This document shows positions 34,376 through 45,687 of a DNA stretch of 64,000 nt, piece by piece. The notes under the pieces were generated by a model that ran no database searches, was not told where the DNA came from, and was given only the letters and a program-made list of their open reading frames with translations. The translations under genes were made by a program, and so were the position numbers. The first letter of the stretch is position 1; each line of letters starts with the position of its first letter. Origin of the DNA: Sternotherus odoratus (lineage: Eukaryota; Chordata; Testudines; Kinosternidae); assembly GCA_032164245.1 (NCBI GenBank), contig JAVMKO010000006.1:635001-699000 (forward strand). Direction: 5' to 3'.

Positions 34376-34690
34376 TGTGATTCACCCCACACTGGCAGGG
34401 ATGGGGTTAAAGTGGCTAGAGAGGCCAATTAATTTGCTGGGCAGCTAACCAGGGATGAGACTGATTGAGAAGGAAGCTCACCTGGGCAGGAACAGGTGAG
34501 GCTAGGCCAGGGGGCTGCAGGGAGATGATATGAGGGTCCTGAGTGGGGCAAGGTTGGGCACAGTCCAGGGAAGGAGCAGTGAGGTCTGAGAGGGATAGAC
34601 CTGAACTGCTGGTTTGAGGCTCCCTAGACTGGAAGCTGGGGTAGAGGGTGAGCCTAGCCTCCCCCGAGTCCCACCACCTCAGGCCATATG
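34376..34690 (+). mobile_element. LTR-like G-rich repeat (tentative)
   Basis: Opens TGTGATTCACCCCACACTGG and continues as a purine-rich block similar in style to 11001-11823. The ends and target duplication are not clear. Confidence 0.35.
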
Positions 34691-35152
34691 GAGCAATGAA
34701 AGCCTGCTGCCTGGTCTATTAATTATATGGCTGATTTACTTTCCCCAACACTTACTTTTGGGAAATCACACTACAGTAAGAGCTGTGTTGTCTGACACTT
34801 TACCAACCAGAAAGCTCTGGAAACTGGCATTTCTGAGATCTCCCAATACAAATCTTGTATCTAGTGACTGGGACCGATGTCAAAGCTCTTTGGGACCTGA
34901 GTATTTCCAAGAGCAGTCAGTTAGCTGAGAAGAGCCAAATGCTGTTCTTTCTGTTTGTATCCACCATTGTGATCAGTCAGTTTAATACTCTGTGTATTGT
35001 CCTGTGTTTATCATAAAATATCAACCCCAACCTATCATGAGAATCCCTTTGAAAAGCAAAGGAGAGACGCATAAGAATTGTGTTGACATTAAGACAGAAA
35101 ATACATATTTGTACACATCTTGAAAGGGCGAGAATAAGAATGTTTATTTTTA
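34691..35152. other. Unassigned sequence
   Basis: Nothing recognised. Confidence 0.35.
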
Positions 35153-35229
35153 TTTCAGAGAAGCAGCCGTGTTAATCTGTATCCGCAATTTGTTAGTCTC
35201 TAAGGTGCCACAAGTACTCCTGTTCTTTA
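35153..35229. mobile_element. Penelope-like element end with internal inversion
   Basis: 35188-35229 is the PLE terminal block in plus orientation ('gttagtctctaaggtgccac'). The part that should follow it (ending 'aacacggctgct...ctga' in other copies) lies instead in front of it at 35153-35187, reverse-complemented. The junction is at about 35187/35188. This inversion is typical of target-primed reverse transcription with a second priming event. Confidence 0.68.
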
Positions 35230-35479
35230 TTCATTTTATTGTATTCTAAGTCTTTGAGCATTGGTAATCCATTGGTAAGTATAACTCTTAGTTAACCAGA
35301 ATTTTTAACGAACTGGCATCCCCCATTCCCCTAACATGCTGGATAACAAAGCTCTTACTGTATTTATAATTATTTTGATACAGTTAGCAAATCCCAAACA
35401 CTTTGATCCAGCAAGGCAGATAGAGAGAATACAGAATGAGTGAGCATCTGAAATGAACCTAACTGTACCCTAGAATCTC

Positions 35480-35890
35480 TAGGAATAGTAATTCCATGCT
35501 TGAATAATAAAAATATAGCAGTAGGGATGTGTTACCGACCACCTGACCAGGATGGTGATAGTGACTGTGAATTGTGCAGGAAGTTTAGAGGGGCTATTAA
35601 AACAACAAACTCCTTAATAATGGGGGATTTTTACTATCCCCATATTGACGGGGTACATCACCTCAGGACGGGAGGCAGAGAAGAAGTTTCTTGACACCTT
35701 AAGTGTTGGCTTCTTGGAGCAGCTAGTCCTGGAACCCACCAGAGGAGAGACAATTCTTCATTTAGTCCTAAGTGGAGCCAGGATCAGGTCCAAGGGGGGA
35801 ATCGTGCTGGACTGCATGGTAATAGTGACCATAATTTAAATTTAACATCCCTATGGTGGGGAAAATACCACAGCAGAGGGGTACATTTGC
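35480..35890 (+). pseudogene. CR1-clade LINE endonuclease fragment
   Basis: At 35500-35694 the translation includes AVGMCYRPPDQDGDSD and SLIMGDFYYPHIDG, the YxPP and GDFN-type motifs of the APE-like endonuclease (the catalytic-region Asn is Tyr here). In another frame further on, ELVLEPTRGETILHLVLS matches the following CR1 segment, and the codons around 35822-35838 still give SDHN, the last active-site motif. At least one frameshift separates the parts. No RT remains. Confidence 0.8.
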
Positions 35891-36072
35891 CAAACACAGG
35901 CCAGCCACGCAACGGCTGTGTCACGGTTCAGCGGCCCCAGTCTCTCAGCAATCGCCTTGGTTTCACTAGGAGACCATCTTACTACATCCGTGACCAGCTC
36001 TGTCATGGGAAGATCGGTTCCTGCCACTATGTGTTTAACCTCCCTTGTGGACACAGGGGCAACGTTTTGCAT
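35851..36072 (-). pseudogene. Gag-like retroelement remnant, second segment
   Basis: A minus-strand frame in a different phase from the segment at 36236-36724 and directly downstream of it in that strand's sense. It reads STREVKHIVAGTDLPMTELV followed by a Trp-containing stretch (RWSPSETKAIAERL). It could continue the structural protein after a frameshift. No protease, polymerase or envelope region was found. Family assignment is uncertain. Confidence 0.45.
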
Positions 36073-36235
36073 CTGTAGCCAATCAGGGTTGAATGGGGTT
36101 TGGGGGACAGCATCAGGGTTTTTTTATTTTCCCAAGGGTCCTCTCTCAACCTTACAGCGGCTACCAACCCCTTATGTGTGCTAGGTTGAGCATGCCATTT
36201 ACTAGTCTCTGACTCACACTCATGATGGTCAGCTG

Positions 36236-36724
36236 CTATCTTGCTGCCCTGTTCTCCTCTGCCAAGAAGCGAGTTGCTGCTCTTGCTTCTTCTAACAGAA
36301 CTTTTGTCTGTGTTAACTCTCTCCTATACTGTTCAGCATTCCTGCGTGCCTTCCCTCTCTCCTCTTCTAGATCTCTGAGGACAGTCTCCATTCTGAGCTT
36401 TTCTGCTATCCCTTCACATTTGTTCAAACACTGGTGTAACTGCCTTTTCTCCAGCTCCAGTTCCTCTCTTCCCTTTACCATTTCAACCATGTCCAGACAT
36501 GCAGAAAACAATGCCCATGCAGCCTCTGCACTACCAAGTGGCTTCATGGTTGTGCAATATTGTTCAAAGCTCAGACTAGCTTCAGTCAGGGGATTCTCAC
36601 CCTTAAAACACCCCCTGTCCCAAGGGCATTTCCCCTTCTTCTTCACCCACCTCTCTAACCTCCTGGTTTTCTCCTGTCTCAAGCAAGCAGCCAGGAGATC
36701 TTTTCCAGCCATCTCCACTTCCAT
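36236..36724 (-). pseudogene. Gag-like protein remnant with coiled coil
   Basis: An intact 162-codon minus-strand frame starting at an ATG (36724). Residues 1-30 are basic (LLAACLRQEKTRRLERWVKK), the middle has Trp and Cys, and residues about 85-160 are Glu/Lys/Arg-rich with heptad-like Leu spacing (REELELEKRQLHQCLNKCEG), a likely coiled coil. There is no host-like splice context and the frame ends at a stop followed by another-phase continuation at 36072. I read it as the N-terminal part of a Gag-like structural protein of an old LTR retroelement known to be multicopy in turtles. That memory-based assignment is unverified. It could also be a host gene exon, which I think less likely. Confidence 0.5.
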
Positions 36725-36735
36725 ATCTCACTATC

Positions 36736-37234
36736 CAATCCCCGCCAACAGCTTTTTCACTAGTCACAGGATTACTCTAAAATCTGTATTTTGAAAACAC
36801 AACTCTTAACTCCACAGTTCTATGGGTATTCTAAACATGAGTCTTAATAGAAGGTTACCAAATATTCTATGAGAGAGGGACCTTGCTAAAGGAGTTTGGT
36901 CTAAAAAAGGAAATTAAAGCTTGCTTGGGTCTGTGCCTCAGTTTCCCTACTCCACAGCAACTACTCAACAATTACCACATGATTAGGGTCACATGCTACC
37001 TGCATTCTCCACCAATTTGTTACCAGATTTTCCTGTTACTTTGGGGCATGCTCATTTATTAAGGTTATTTGTCTCGGGAGGTGGAGGGATCTGTAATTCT
37101 ATCTATGTGTTGCTTGTGTCATGTGTGTGTTCATATACAGCTCTACTTCTCCCTTCTGCAAGTCCCCTCCCAATGGAGCTATTCTGCAGGACCTAGCTTC
37201 CCCACAGCTGTGTTCCTCCAACTCCAATACCAGA
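36736..37234. other. Unassigned sequence beside gag-like remnant
   Basis: Could be the 5' leader of the same retroelement read on the minus strand. No primer-binding site or LTR edge was identified. Confidence 0.3.
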
Positions 37235-38199
<965 letters not shown>

Positions 38200-38690
38200 T
38201 CTTTACCGAATGATAATAGAAGTCTCTAAATTCATGAATGGGATGTGGAGAAAGTGAATTAGGAAGTGTTATTTACCCCTTCACACAGCACAAGAATTAG
38301 GGGATCACGCAATGGAATAAATAGAAAATTTCAAACATACGGAAGTACTCCACACAACCCACAGTCAACCTGTGGAACTCATTGCCAGGGGATGTTGTGA
38401 AGGCCAAAAGTATAACTGGGTTCAAATAAGAATTAGATAAGTTCATGGAGGATAGATCCATCAACGGGTATTAGTGAAGATGATCAGGGATGCTATCTCT
38501 GCTCTGGGTGTCCTTGGCCTCTGACTATCAGAAACTGGGAGTGGACAACAGGGATGGATCACTTGAGAATTGCCCTATTTTGTTCATTTCCCCCTGAGGT
38601 ACCTGGCATTGGCCAGTGTTGGAAGACAGGATACCGGGCTAGATGGACCAATGGTCAGATCCAGTATGGCAAGTCTCATAAGAATGGCCA
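38200..38690 (+). mobile_element. CR1 LINE 3' fragment (subtype I)
   Basis: Landmarks: 'agtcaacctgtggaactcat' and the 3' block 'acctggcattggccagtg' with 'gataccgggctagatggacc'. It is homologous to 16600-17012. No coding left. Confidence 0.82.
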
Positions 38691-38699
38691 AGACTTGCG

Positions 38700-39352
38700 C
38701 TCAAAAGAGACTTGGCAAATGATTTCCCATGGGGAATAAATTTGAGAACTGATTTGTCACAGACAAATTACAACCAAGGTTCAGTACCAGGACCAATCCT
38801 ATTCAACTGATTCATAAATGTCTGGAGAAAAGGGTTAAACAGTGAGGTGGCAAAGTTTGCAGATGATACTAAACTGCTCAAGATAGTTAAGACCAAAGCA
38901 GACTGTGAAATTTAATGTGGATAAATGTAAAGTAATGCACACTGGAAAAAAATAACCCCAACTATACTTACAATATGATGGCAGCTAATTAAGCTACAAC
39001 TAATCAGGAAAAAGACCTTGGCGTTATCGTGGATAGTTCTCTAAAGACATCCACACAGTGTGCAGCGGCAGTCAAAAAAGCAAACAGGATGTTAGGAATC
39101 ATTAGGACCATATCAGGGTTTAAAAGAGAACTGGATAAATTCATGGAGGTTAAGTCCATCAATGGCTATTAGCCAGGATGGGTAAGGAATGGTGTCTGTA
39201 GGGGGGTGACTGATGGCAAGAGGGAGATCACTTGATGATTACTTGTTCTGTTCATTCCCTCTGGGGTACCTGGCATTGGCCACTGTCAGTAGACAGGATA
39301 CTGGGCTGGATGGACCATTGGTCTGACCCAGTATGGCCATTCTTATGTTCTT
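38700..39352 (+). pseudogene. CR1 LINE fragment with internal deletion (subtype I)
   Basis: Starts in the RT core (a decayed FADDT motif: 'tttgcagatgatactaaact' at about 38859), runs to about 39110, then jumps to the 3' UTR ('tttaaaagagaactggataa'). The thumb region present at 16330-16780 is missing. The 3' end is complete, with 'cattcttatgttcttatgtt'. Confidence 0.84.
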
Positions 39353-39460
39353 ATGTTCAGGGTAACTGGTTGAAATGTAATTGTCCATGTGAGATAGAAG
39401 ATCAGATTAGATGATCTATTCATCCCTTCTGGCCTTGTAGTCTAAAAATCTATTGTAAGG
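39353..39460 (+). mobile_element. CR1 subtype II tail
   Basis: 'taactggttgaaatgtaatt' through 'gatgatctattcatccc' matches the tail at 17775-17850. It is the 3' remainder of the element that the subtype I copy probably entered. Confidence 0.68.
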
Positions 39461-40519
39461 TGTTGACATTAAAACATACTTTGAAAATGTGTTGACAAGT
39501 GTTCTCCCTGCCCTTTAACTCTCTGGCTGTGATCACCCTTCTGCATATCCCCACCCTAAACGTCCCCTTGGAGCAAACGAGAATGAGAGTTAATGGGCTC
39601 ATCCCAACAGGTAGGGCATCTTGTCTGGGAAGCATTTATTAACCTAAAGCTAAAATACACAATTTTCAGGACTGGAGAGCTGGAACGCTTGATCAGAAAT
39701 TGTCCAACTGTTTGCTTTCCATACTTAAGACTTGCATACAGATGAGACTTCCCTCTCTTGGTCTAGCACAGAAGAACCCCTGCCAGGAAACAGACAAGAG
39801 TAACTGCTCCCTGTCCTGGGCAGAGTAACCTGTTGTCTCCTATAGTTTAATTAAGAAGCAGAAGGGAGGGAATACAAAATATAGGTTTAAATCAGTTAGC
39901 AGTTCCAGTGATCAAACTTCCGGATACCTCTGCAAGCCCATCTGTCCCTCCAGTGTATGGATTTGAGACATTTTATTAGAGGAACAAGCTGGATTCTTCA
40001 CACAGAGAGATTGTGTGTGTGTGTGTACATAGAGAAAGATTCCTAAGGCAAACGTACCAGTTGAGTTCTATAGACCTCTCACGTAATGTCTCCATCCTAG
40101 AATAAGCCTTGAAATATGTGCAATGAAGAGTGTTGGCTTTTAAAGCTGATTATATCAAACTGACTCCTTGGCAAATGCAGGAAAATATCCTTTCTCACCT
40201 ACACGAAGAACAGTAAAACCGGCGATTCTCCAAAAGAATGATCAGCTCAGCCTCACCCGTAGCAAAGCGTCTTCTCGGGGGCCGTGCTGCCAGTCCTACC
40301 TGTTCACGGTGCCGTTATGGGCTCTCGCCCACACCGAGTCTGTTGTCTGCTGGCTTCCATGCAACACACTCAGTCATAGCTGGCTGGAGAACAACAATTC
40401 TGCCTCGTGAAAAACATTGACATTTCAAAATTCATTTTTGTTCCACATGAGAGAGAAACTAGCCCTTGCCAATTATTTTGCACAAAGGGTGAGAGACATC
40501 ATGAGCTCCTAGCACATTC

Positions 40520-40592
40520 ACTATACAGTGGGTAAGGCACTCACCTGGGGTTTGGGAGACCTAGGTTTTACGCCCCTCTTCTGACTAGCCAT
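40520..40592 (+). repeat. tRNA-like SINE head (tentative)
   Basis: 'agtgggtaaggcactcacct' resembles a box A region and 'gacctaggttttacgcc' a box B with two changes. The spacing is right for a tRNA-derived RNA polymerase III promoter. No acceptor stem or tail identified, so it is not a functional tRNA. Confidence 0.35.
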
Positions 40593-40600
40593 TGGTGGTT

Positions 40601-40619
40601 CGGGGGGGGGGGGGGGGGG
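40601..40619. repeat. G homopolymer
   Basis: About 19 G with one following A-G5 block. Possible quadruplex-forming or slippage-prone tract. Confidence 0.85.
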
Positions 40620-42008
40620 AGGGGTCCCGCTCTTGTTTTGACCAGAAATTTCATCCAAGACCTGGGAAAACTTCCCAATGTCAAAATGATTTATTAATGA
40701 TCTTTACCCAGCCATACACCGAGCCTCTTTAGAAAGTGTATGTAGGAAATCCCGTGTTGGAGCTTTGACAAAGCAAGCCACGGAGACCTTTGCCTGTCTC
40801 TAGCCAAGTAGCACTTCCCACCACATAGCACGTTGGATGTGTTCGCACAAGACAAGAGCAAGGGGAGCTGGTCAAGGGCAGCGCTCCTCAGGCAAGTTTA
40901 GTGCTCGTTGCTTACATGTTGTGCGTGCCAACAGCATCCTTAATGCTTCACAAACCAGTGAGGAGGGCTTGTGACTGACCCAGGGTGTCTGCAATCTAGT
41001 GCAAGGCACAATAACTAAGATGCACATAGTGCAAAAGATAGCAGTGTGAATGCAAAGCAGTGCACGAGTCTTGCATGGGGCATTTTGGAAGGATGTCGTT
41101 TGATTCTGACAGGTTTCCTTCCACCAGTTCTGGACTCACAAAAGAATAAAAACAGAGCAGTGATGTCGCACGTGGAAATGGTCATACAATGCTTTGCTAA
41201 GGATGAAATTGTTTATCTACAGTCATGTCATTTTCTTTGGCCCAATCTGACAAGTTGCTGAGCTTCCTCTGCTCCCAAGGAAATCAAGGTTCTTGCCAGA
41301 CTCTGGCCTCTTCCCTCCTGTCCGGTGCGCCTGGTGCTGTCCCCAAAGCACCTCAGCTCCACCTGAGTAGGTGCTGCAGGACTAGACCTGGCTTGTACAG
41401 GAATAGCACAGCAGTGCCTTGGCATTACCTGGGGGAAGAGGATTCACGCATGGGGCAAGGCAGAGGGGCAATTTGCCCGTGCATAGGCCCAGCGTTACTC
41501 CTGGTTTCAGGGAAATGGAAAGGCTGCTCGGCCCAGCTCTCTGTGCAGGACCGACCCTCGGCCACAGTGAACCTGAGAGAACGTGGCAATTGGCACTGGC
41601 AGCCCCAGGGTCAATGTGCGTCTCCCAGATCCTTTGGAAAGTGACTGTTCACAGTGAGCCAAAGAAAGGGGGTTAAAGCCAATGGGTGAATAATGGCCTG
41701 GAAACTTCCCACTACTGTCAAGGAAGAGGGACCTGAGGGGGAATTAACGAGATGCCTGTGAAAGGAATCGCTGAGGATGTGGCCTGAGGAAATTCAGTTA
41801 CATCAATAGCAGTGATATTGTAAAATACTGTAGCATGGAGAGAAGTGAAAACAAACTGTGACTTGCAGATCAGATGAACACTGGTTCGGAGGAAGCTTTT
41901 TTGGTACCATTCTGCAAAATGGCCATTAAGTGATTCCGAGTCTGCCTGAATTGGGAAACCCTCCACATCTGTCAGGGTGTTTGTGGGGTTGCTTTTAAAC
42001 AGCTCTAA

Positions 42009-42290
42009 GGGGCTGACCCACAACATAAGAGGTGGGGGAGAGTTGGCTACAAAAGAATAAATGGACACAAATCTGACATCAGGAATCATAACTTTCAAAA
42101 ACCAGTAGGAGAACATTTCAATCTTCCTGGCCATTCCATTAAAGATTTGATGGCTTCAGTTTTGAAACAGAAAAACTTCCAAAACAGACTCCAACGAGAA
42201 ACTGAGGAACTGGAATTAATTTTCAAATTGGACACTATTAACCAAGGGCTTAGCAGAAGTTCAGCTTGGTTCTCTCATTACAGTAGTTAA
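42009..42290 (+). pseudogene. PLE GIY-YIG-type endonuclease remnant
   Basis: A 93-codon stop-free stretch without an early Met, preceded by an in-frame TAA at 42006. It reads YKRINGHKSDI, then KPVGEHFNLPGHSIKDL, then a segment ending LDTINQGLSRSSAWFSHYSS and a stop. The R-x-x-x-H, EHF and P-x-H-S-I spacing and the final 'INxGL' are those of the C-terminal endonuclease of Penelope-like elements. The N-terminal GIY and YIG strands are lost. The enzyme nicked the target DNA to prime reverse transcription. Confidence 0.75.
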
Positions 42291-42472
42291 TTCATTTCCT
42301 GAGTTACTGACAACAGATCTCCATTTCAAAAGGTGTTTTTTTCTCCTAGTGATAATGGACCATCTACATTTAACAGCCTTCTTAGAACTGGTATGCTAAT
42401 GTACAATTTTTTTTCTTTTCTTTTTCTTTCTGTGTGTATAAATGCATTTTACTTCTGTTCCATTCTATGCGT

Positions 42473-42508
42473 CCGATGAAGTGAGCTATAGCTCATGAAA
42501 GCTTATGC
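42473..42508 (+). ncRNA. Hammerhead-ribozyme-like motif in PLE tail
   Basis: CCGATGA (42473-42479), hairpin GTGAGC-TATA-GCTCAT (42481-42496), GAAA (42497-42500), GCTTATGC (42501-42508). Compared with the copy at 7843, stem II bases differ but pairing is kept, so structure rather than sequence is conserved. U4 of the core is C. Probably inactive; stem I is not evident. Confidence 0.55.
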
Positions 42509-42697
42509 TGGAATAAACTAGTTAGTCTCTAAGGTGCTACAAGTATTCCTCGCTTTCTCCTACATTGGAATCCCTTGCAGCATAGATCGCTGTGAAGGGG
42601 TGAATGAGCCTTTATTGTATTTTAAATGGCTGTCTTTTTAAGTGTGTGTGTCTCTGTGTGTGTGTTGATGTTTACAAGATGAAATACAGCAAGTGCA

Positions 42698-42949
42698 ATG
42701 ATTGAAACAATGCAAACGCAGCTTGCTCCTCCTGAAATAGAAAAATGCTCAGGTAGGCACCGTCGTATCCTAGAAGTCAACGAACGGCTACACAGGTGGT
42801 GTGGGAGAGAAGGCTTTGAATTCTTTGACCATGGGATGGTATTCCAAGAAGGAGGAGTACTAGGCAGAGACGGGCTCCACCTAACGAAGAGAGGGAAGAG
42901 CATGTTTGCAAGCAGGATGGCTAACCTAGTGAGGAGGGCTTTAAACTAG
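42698..42949 (+). pseudogene. CR1 ORF1 3' end, SGNH-esterase-type C-terminus
   Basis: The last 83 codons of ORF1, ending in a stop at 42947. It contains EVNERLHRWCGREGFEFFDH and then DGLHLTKRGK. The D-x-x-H of DGLHL (Asp codon 42869-42871, His codon 42878-42880) is the catalytic Asp/His block of SGNH hydrolases, and an esterase domain is known in ORF1 proteins of some CR1 elements. The N-terminal part, including the nucleophile Ser block, is lost by 5' truncation. The ATG at 42698 is not the true start. Confidence 0.75.
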
Positions 42950-43088
42950 GTCCACCGGGGGAAAGAGACCAAAGACCTGAGGTAAGTGGGGAAATGGGAT
43001 TCCAGGACGTAGCACAACCAGGAGGGCGCAAGAAGGGAGGACTCCTGTCTCATACTGAGAAAGTGGGACAATCAGCGAGTTATCTTAA

Positions 43089-43908
43089 GTGCCTATACAC
43101 AACTGCAAGAAGCCTGGGAAACAAGCAGGGAGAACTGGAAGTTCTGGCACAAAGAACTATGATGTGATTGGAATAACAGAGACTTGGTGGAATAACTCGC
43201 ATGACCGGAGCACTGTCATGGATGGATATAAAATGTTCAGGAAGGACAGGCAGGTCAGAAAGGGTGGGGGAGTTGCATTGTATGTAAGAGAACAGTGACT
43301 GCTCAGAGCTCTGGTATGAAACTGCAGAAAAACCTGAGAGTCTCTGGATTAGGTTTAGAAGTTTGAGCAACAAGGCTGACGTCATGGTGGGAGTCTGCTA
43401 TAGCCCACCAGACCAGGGGGATGAGATGGACGAAGCTTTCTTCCAACAACTAACATAAGTTACTAGATCACAAGCCGTGGTTCTCATGGGAGATTTCAAT
43501 CACCCTGATATCAGCTGGGAGAGCAGTACAGCGGTGCACAAACAATCCAGGAAGTTTTTGGAAAGTGTAGGGGACAATTTCTTAGTGCAAGTGCTGGAGG
43601 AACCAACAAGGGGCAGAGCTTTTCTTGACCTGCTGCTCACAAACCGTGAAGAATTAGTAGGGGATGAAAAAGTGGATGGGAACCTGGGAGGCCATGACCA
43701 TGAGATGGTCGAGTTCAGGATCCTGACACAGGGAAGAAAGGAGAGCAGCAGAATACGGACCCTGGACTTCAGAAAAGCAGACTTTGACTCCCTCAGGGAA
43801 CTCATGGGCAGGATCCCCTGGGAGATTAACATGAAGGGGAAAGGAGTCCAGGAGAGCTGGCTGTATTTTAAAGAATCCTTATTGAGGTTGTAGGAACAAA
43901 CCATCCCG
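43089..43908 (+). pseudogene. CR1 ORF2, APE-like endonuclease domain
   Basis: Segments: YDVIGITETWWNNSHD (the E of ITETWW is the metal-binding Glu) and GGGVALYVREQ, both in the frame 43089-43298; then VGVCYSPPDQGDEMDE; then GDFNHPDIS at 43489-43515 (catalytic Asp/Asn); then GGHDHEMVEF, the terminal D-H motif, where the usual Ser before D-H is His. One frameshift lies between about 43298 and 43320, another before 43160. In-frame stops are TAA at 43456 and TAG at 43891. The domain nicks target DNA to start reverse transcription. Confidence 0.92.
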
Positions 43909-45687
43909 ATGTGTAGAAAGAATAGCAATTACGGCAGGCGACCAGCTTGGTTGAACAGTGAAATCCTTGCTGATCTTAAACACAAAAAAGAAGCTTACAA
44001 GAAGTGGAAGATTGTGCAAATGACCAGGGAGGAATATGAAAATATTGCTCAGGCATGCAGGAGTGAAATCAGGAAGGCTAAATCACACTTGGAGCTGCAG
44101 CTAGCAAGGGATGTTAAGGGTAACAAGAAGGGTTTCTTTAGGTATGTTAGCAACAAGAAAAAAGTCAAGGAAAGTGTGGGCCCCTTACTGAATGAGGGAG
44201 GCAATCTAGTGACAGAGGATGTAGAAAAAGAAAATGTATTCAATGCTTTTTTTGCCTCTGTCTTCACGAACAAGGTCAGCTCCCAGACTACTGCACTGGG
44301 CAGCACATCATGGGGAGGAGGTGACCAGCCATCTGTGGAGAAAGAAGTGGTTCAGGACTATTTAGAAAATCTGGACGAGCACAAGTCTATGGGGCCGGAT
44401 GCGCTGCATCCGAGGATGCTAAAGGAGTTGGTGGATGTGATTGCAGAGCTATTGGCCATTATCTTTGAAAACTCCTGGCGATCGGGGGAGGTCCCGGATG
44501 ACTGGAAAAAGGCTAATGTAGTGCCCATATTTTAAAAAGGGAAGAAGGAGGATCCAGGGAAGTACAGGCCAGTCAGCCTCACCTCAGTCCCTGGAAAAAT
44601 CATGGAGCAGGTTCTCAAGGAATCAATTCTGAAGCACTTAGAGGAGAGGAAAGTGATCAGAAACAGTCAGCATGGATTCACCAAGGGCAAATCATGCCTG
44701 ACTAACCTAATTGCCTTCTACAATGAGATAACTGGCTCTGTGGATGAGGGGAAAGCAGTGGATGTGTTGTTCCTTGACTTTAGCAAATTTTTTGATACGG
44801 TCTCCCACAATATTCTTGCCAGCAAGTTAAAGAAGTATGGGCTGGACGAATGGACCATAAGGTGGATAGAAAGCTGGCTGGATCATCAGGCTCAACGGGT
44901 AGTGATCAATGGCTCCATGTCTAGTTGGCAGCCGGTATCAAGCGGAGTGCCCCAAGGGTCAGTCCTGGGGCCAGTTTTATTCAATATCTTTATCAATGAT
45001 CTGGAGGATTGTGTGAACTGCACCCTCAGCAAGTTTGCAGATGACACTAAACTAGGAGGAGTGGTAGATACACTGGAGGCTAGGGATAGGATACAGAGGG
45101 ACCTAGACAAATTAGAGGACTGGGCCAAAAGAAATTTGATGAGGTTCAACAAGGAGAAGTGCAGAGTCCTGCATTTAGGACGGAAGAATCCCATGCACTG
45201 CTACAGACTAGGGACCGAATGGCTAGGCAGCAGTTCTGCAGAAACGGACCTAGGGATTACAGTGGATGAGAAGCTGGCTATGAGTCAACAGTGTGCCCTT
45301 GTTGCCAAGAAGGCTAATGGCATTTTGGGCTGTATAAGTAGGTGCATTGCCAGCAGATCAAGGGATGCGATTGTTCCCCTCTATTTTACATTGGTGAGGC
45401 CTTATCTGGAGTACTGTGTTCAGTTTTGGGGCCCACACTACAAGAAGGATGTGGAAAAATTGAAAAGAGTCCAGAGAAGAGCAACAAAAATGATTAGGGG
45501 TCTGGAGCGCATGACTTATGAGGAGAGGCTGATAGAACTGGGATTGTTTAGTCTCCAGAAGAGAAGACTGAGGGGGGATTTGATAGCTGCTTTTAACTAC
45601 CTGAAAGGGGGTTCTAAAGAGGATCTAGACTGTTCTCAGTGGTACCAGATGACCGAACAAGGAGTAATGGTCTCAAGTTGCAGCTGA
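43909..45687 (+). pseudogene. CR1 ORF2, linker and reverse transcriptase
   Basis: In frame with the endonuclease. The linker 43909-44535 includes [15 protein letters not shown] and SMGPDALHPRMLKEL, and ends at TAA 44533. From 44602 the RT core shows [12 protein letters not shown] (residues 24-35), motif [13 protein letters not shown] (58-69; Phe where Ala is usual), motif [12 protein letters not shown] (114-124) and motif C FADD (145-148, 45034-45045) with both catalytic Asp kept, then the thumb [18 protein letters not shown] and [20 protein letters not shown] frameshift near 45650 changes the last residues. One stop aside, the catalytic residues are intact. Confidence 0.95.

Larger units (their letters stand above)
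39461..41989. other. Mostly unique sequence
   Basis: No gene recognised. It contains a (GT)n tract at 40013-40026, a tRNA-like SINE head at about 40520-40592 and a G run at 40601-40619. The 139-codon frame at 41225-41644 has no domain features. Confidence 0.35.
41990..42560 (+). mobile_element. Penelope-like element, endonuclease to 3' end
   Basis: Combines a GIY-YIG endonuclease C-terminal remnant (42009-42290), a 3' UTR with pyrimidine tract (42405-42435), a hammerhead-like motif (42473-42508) and the terminal block 'gttagtctctaaggtgctac' (42522-42541). This copy links the short terminal repeats elsewhere in the window to the PLE class. The reverse-transcriptase part is absent. The CR1 at 42695 begins shortly downstream. 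Confidence 0.75.

Noticed and set aside
40520..40592. Functional tRNA gene
   Set aside because: Box A and box B-like motifs are present, but no cloverleaf with acceptor stem can be formed. Kept only as a tentative SINE head.
41718..42134. 138-codon minus-strand frame
   Set aside because: Its first part is the antisense of the PLE endonuclease remnant at 42009-42290, which has the real family signature.
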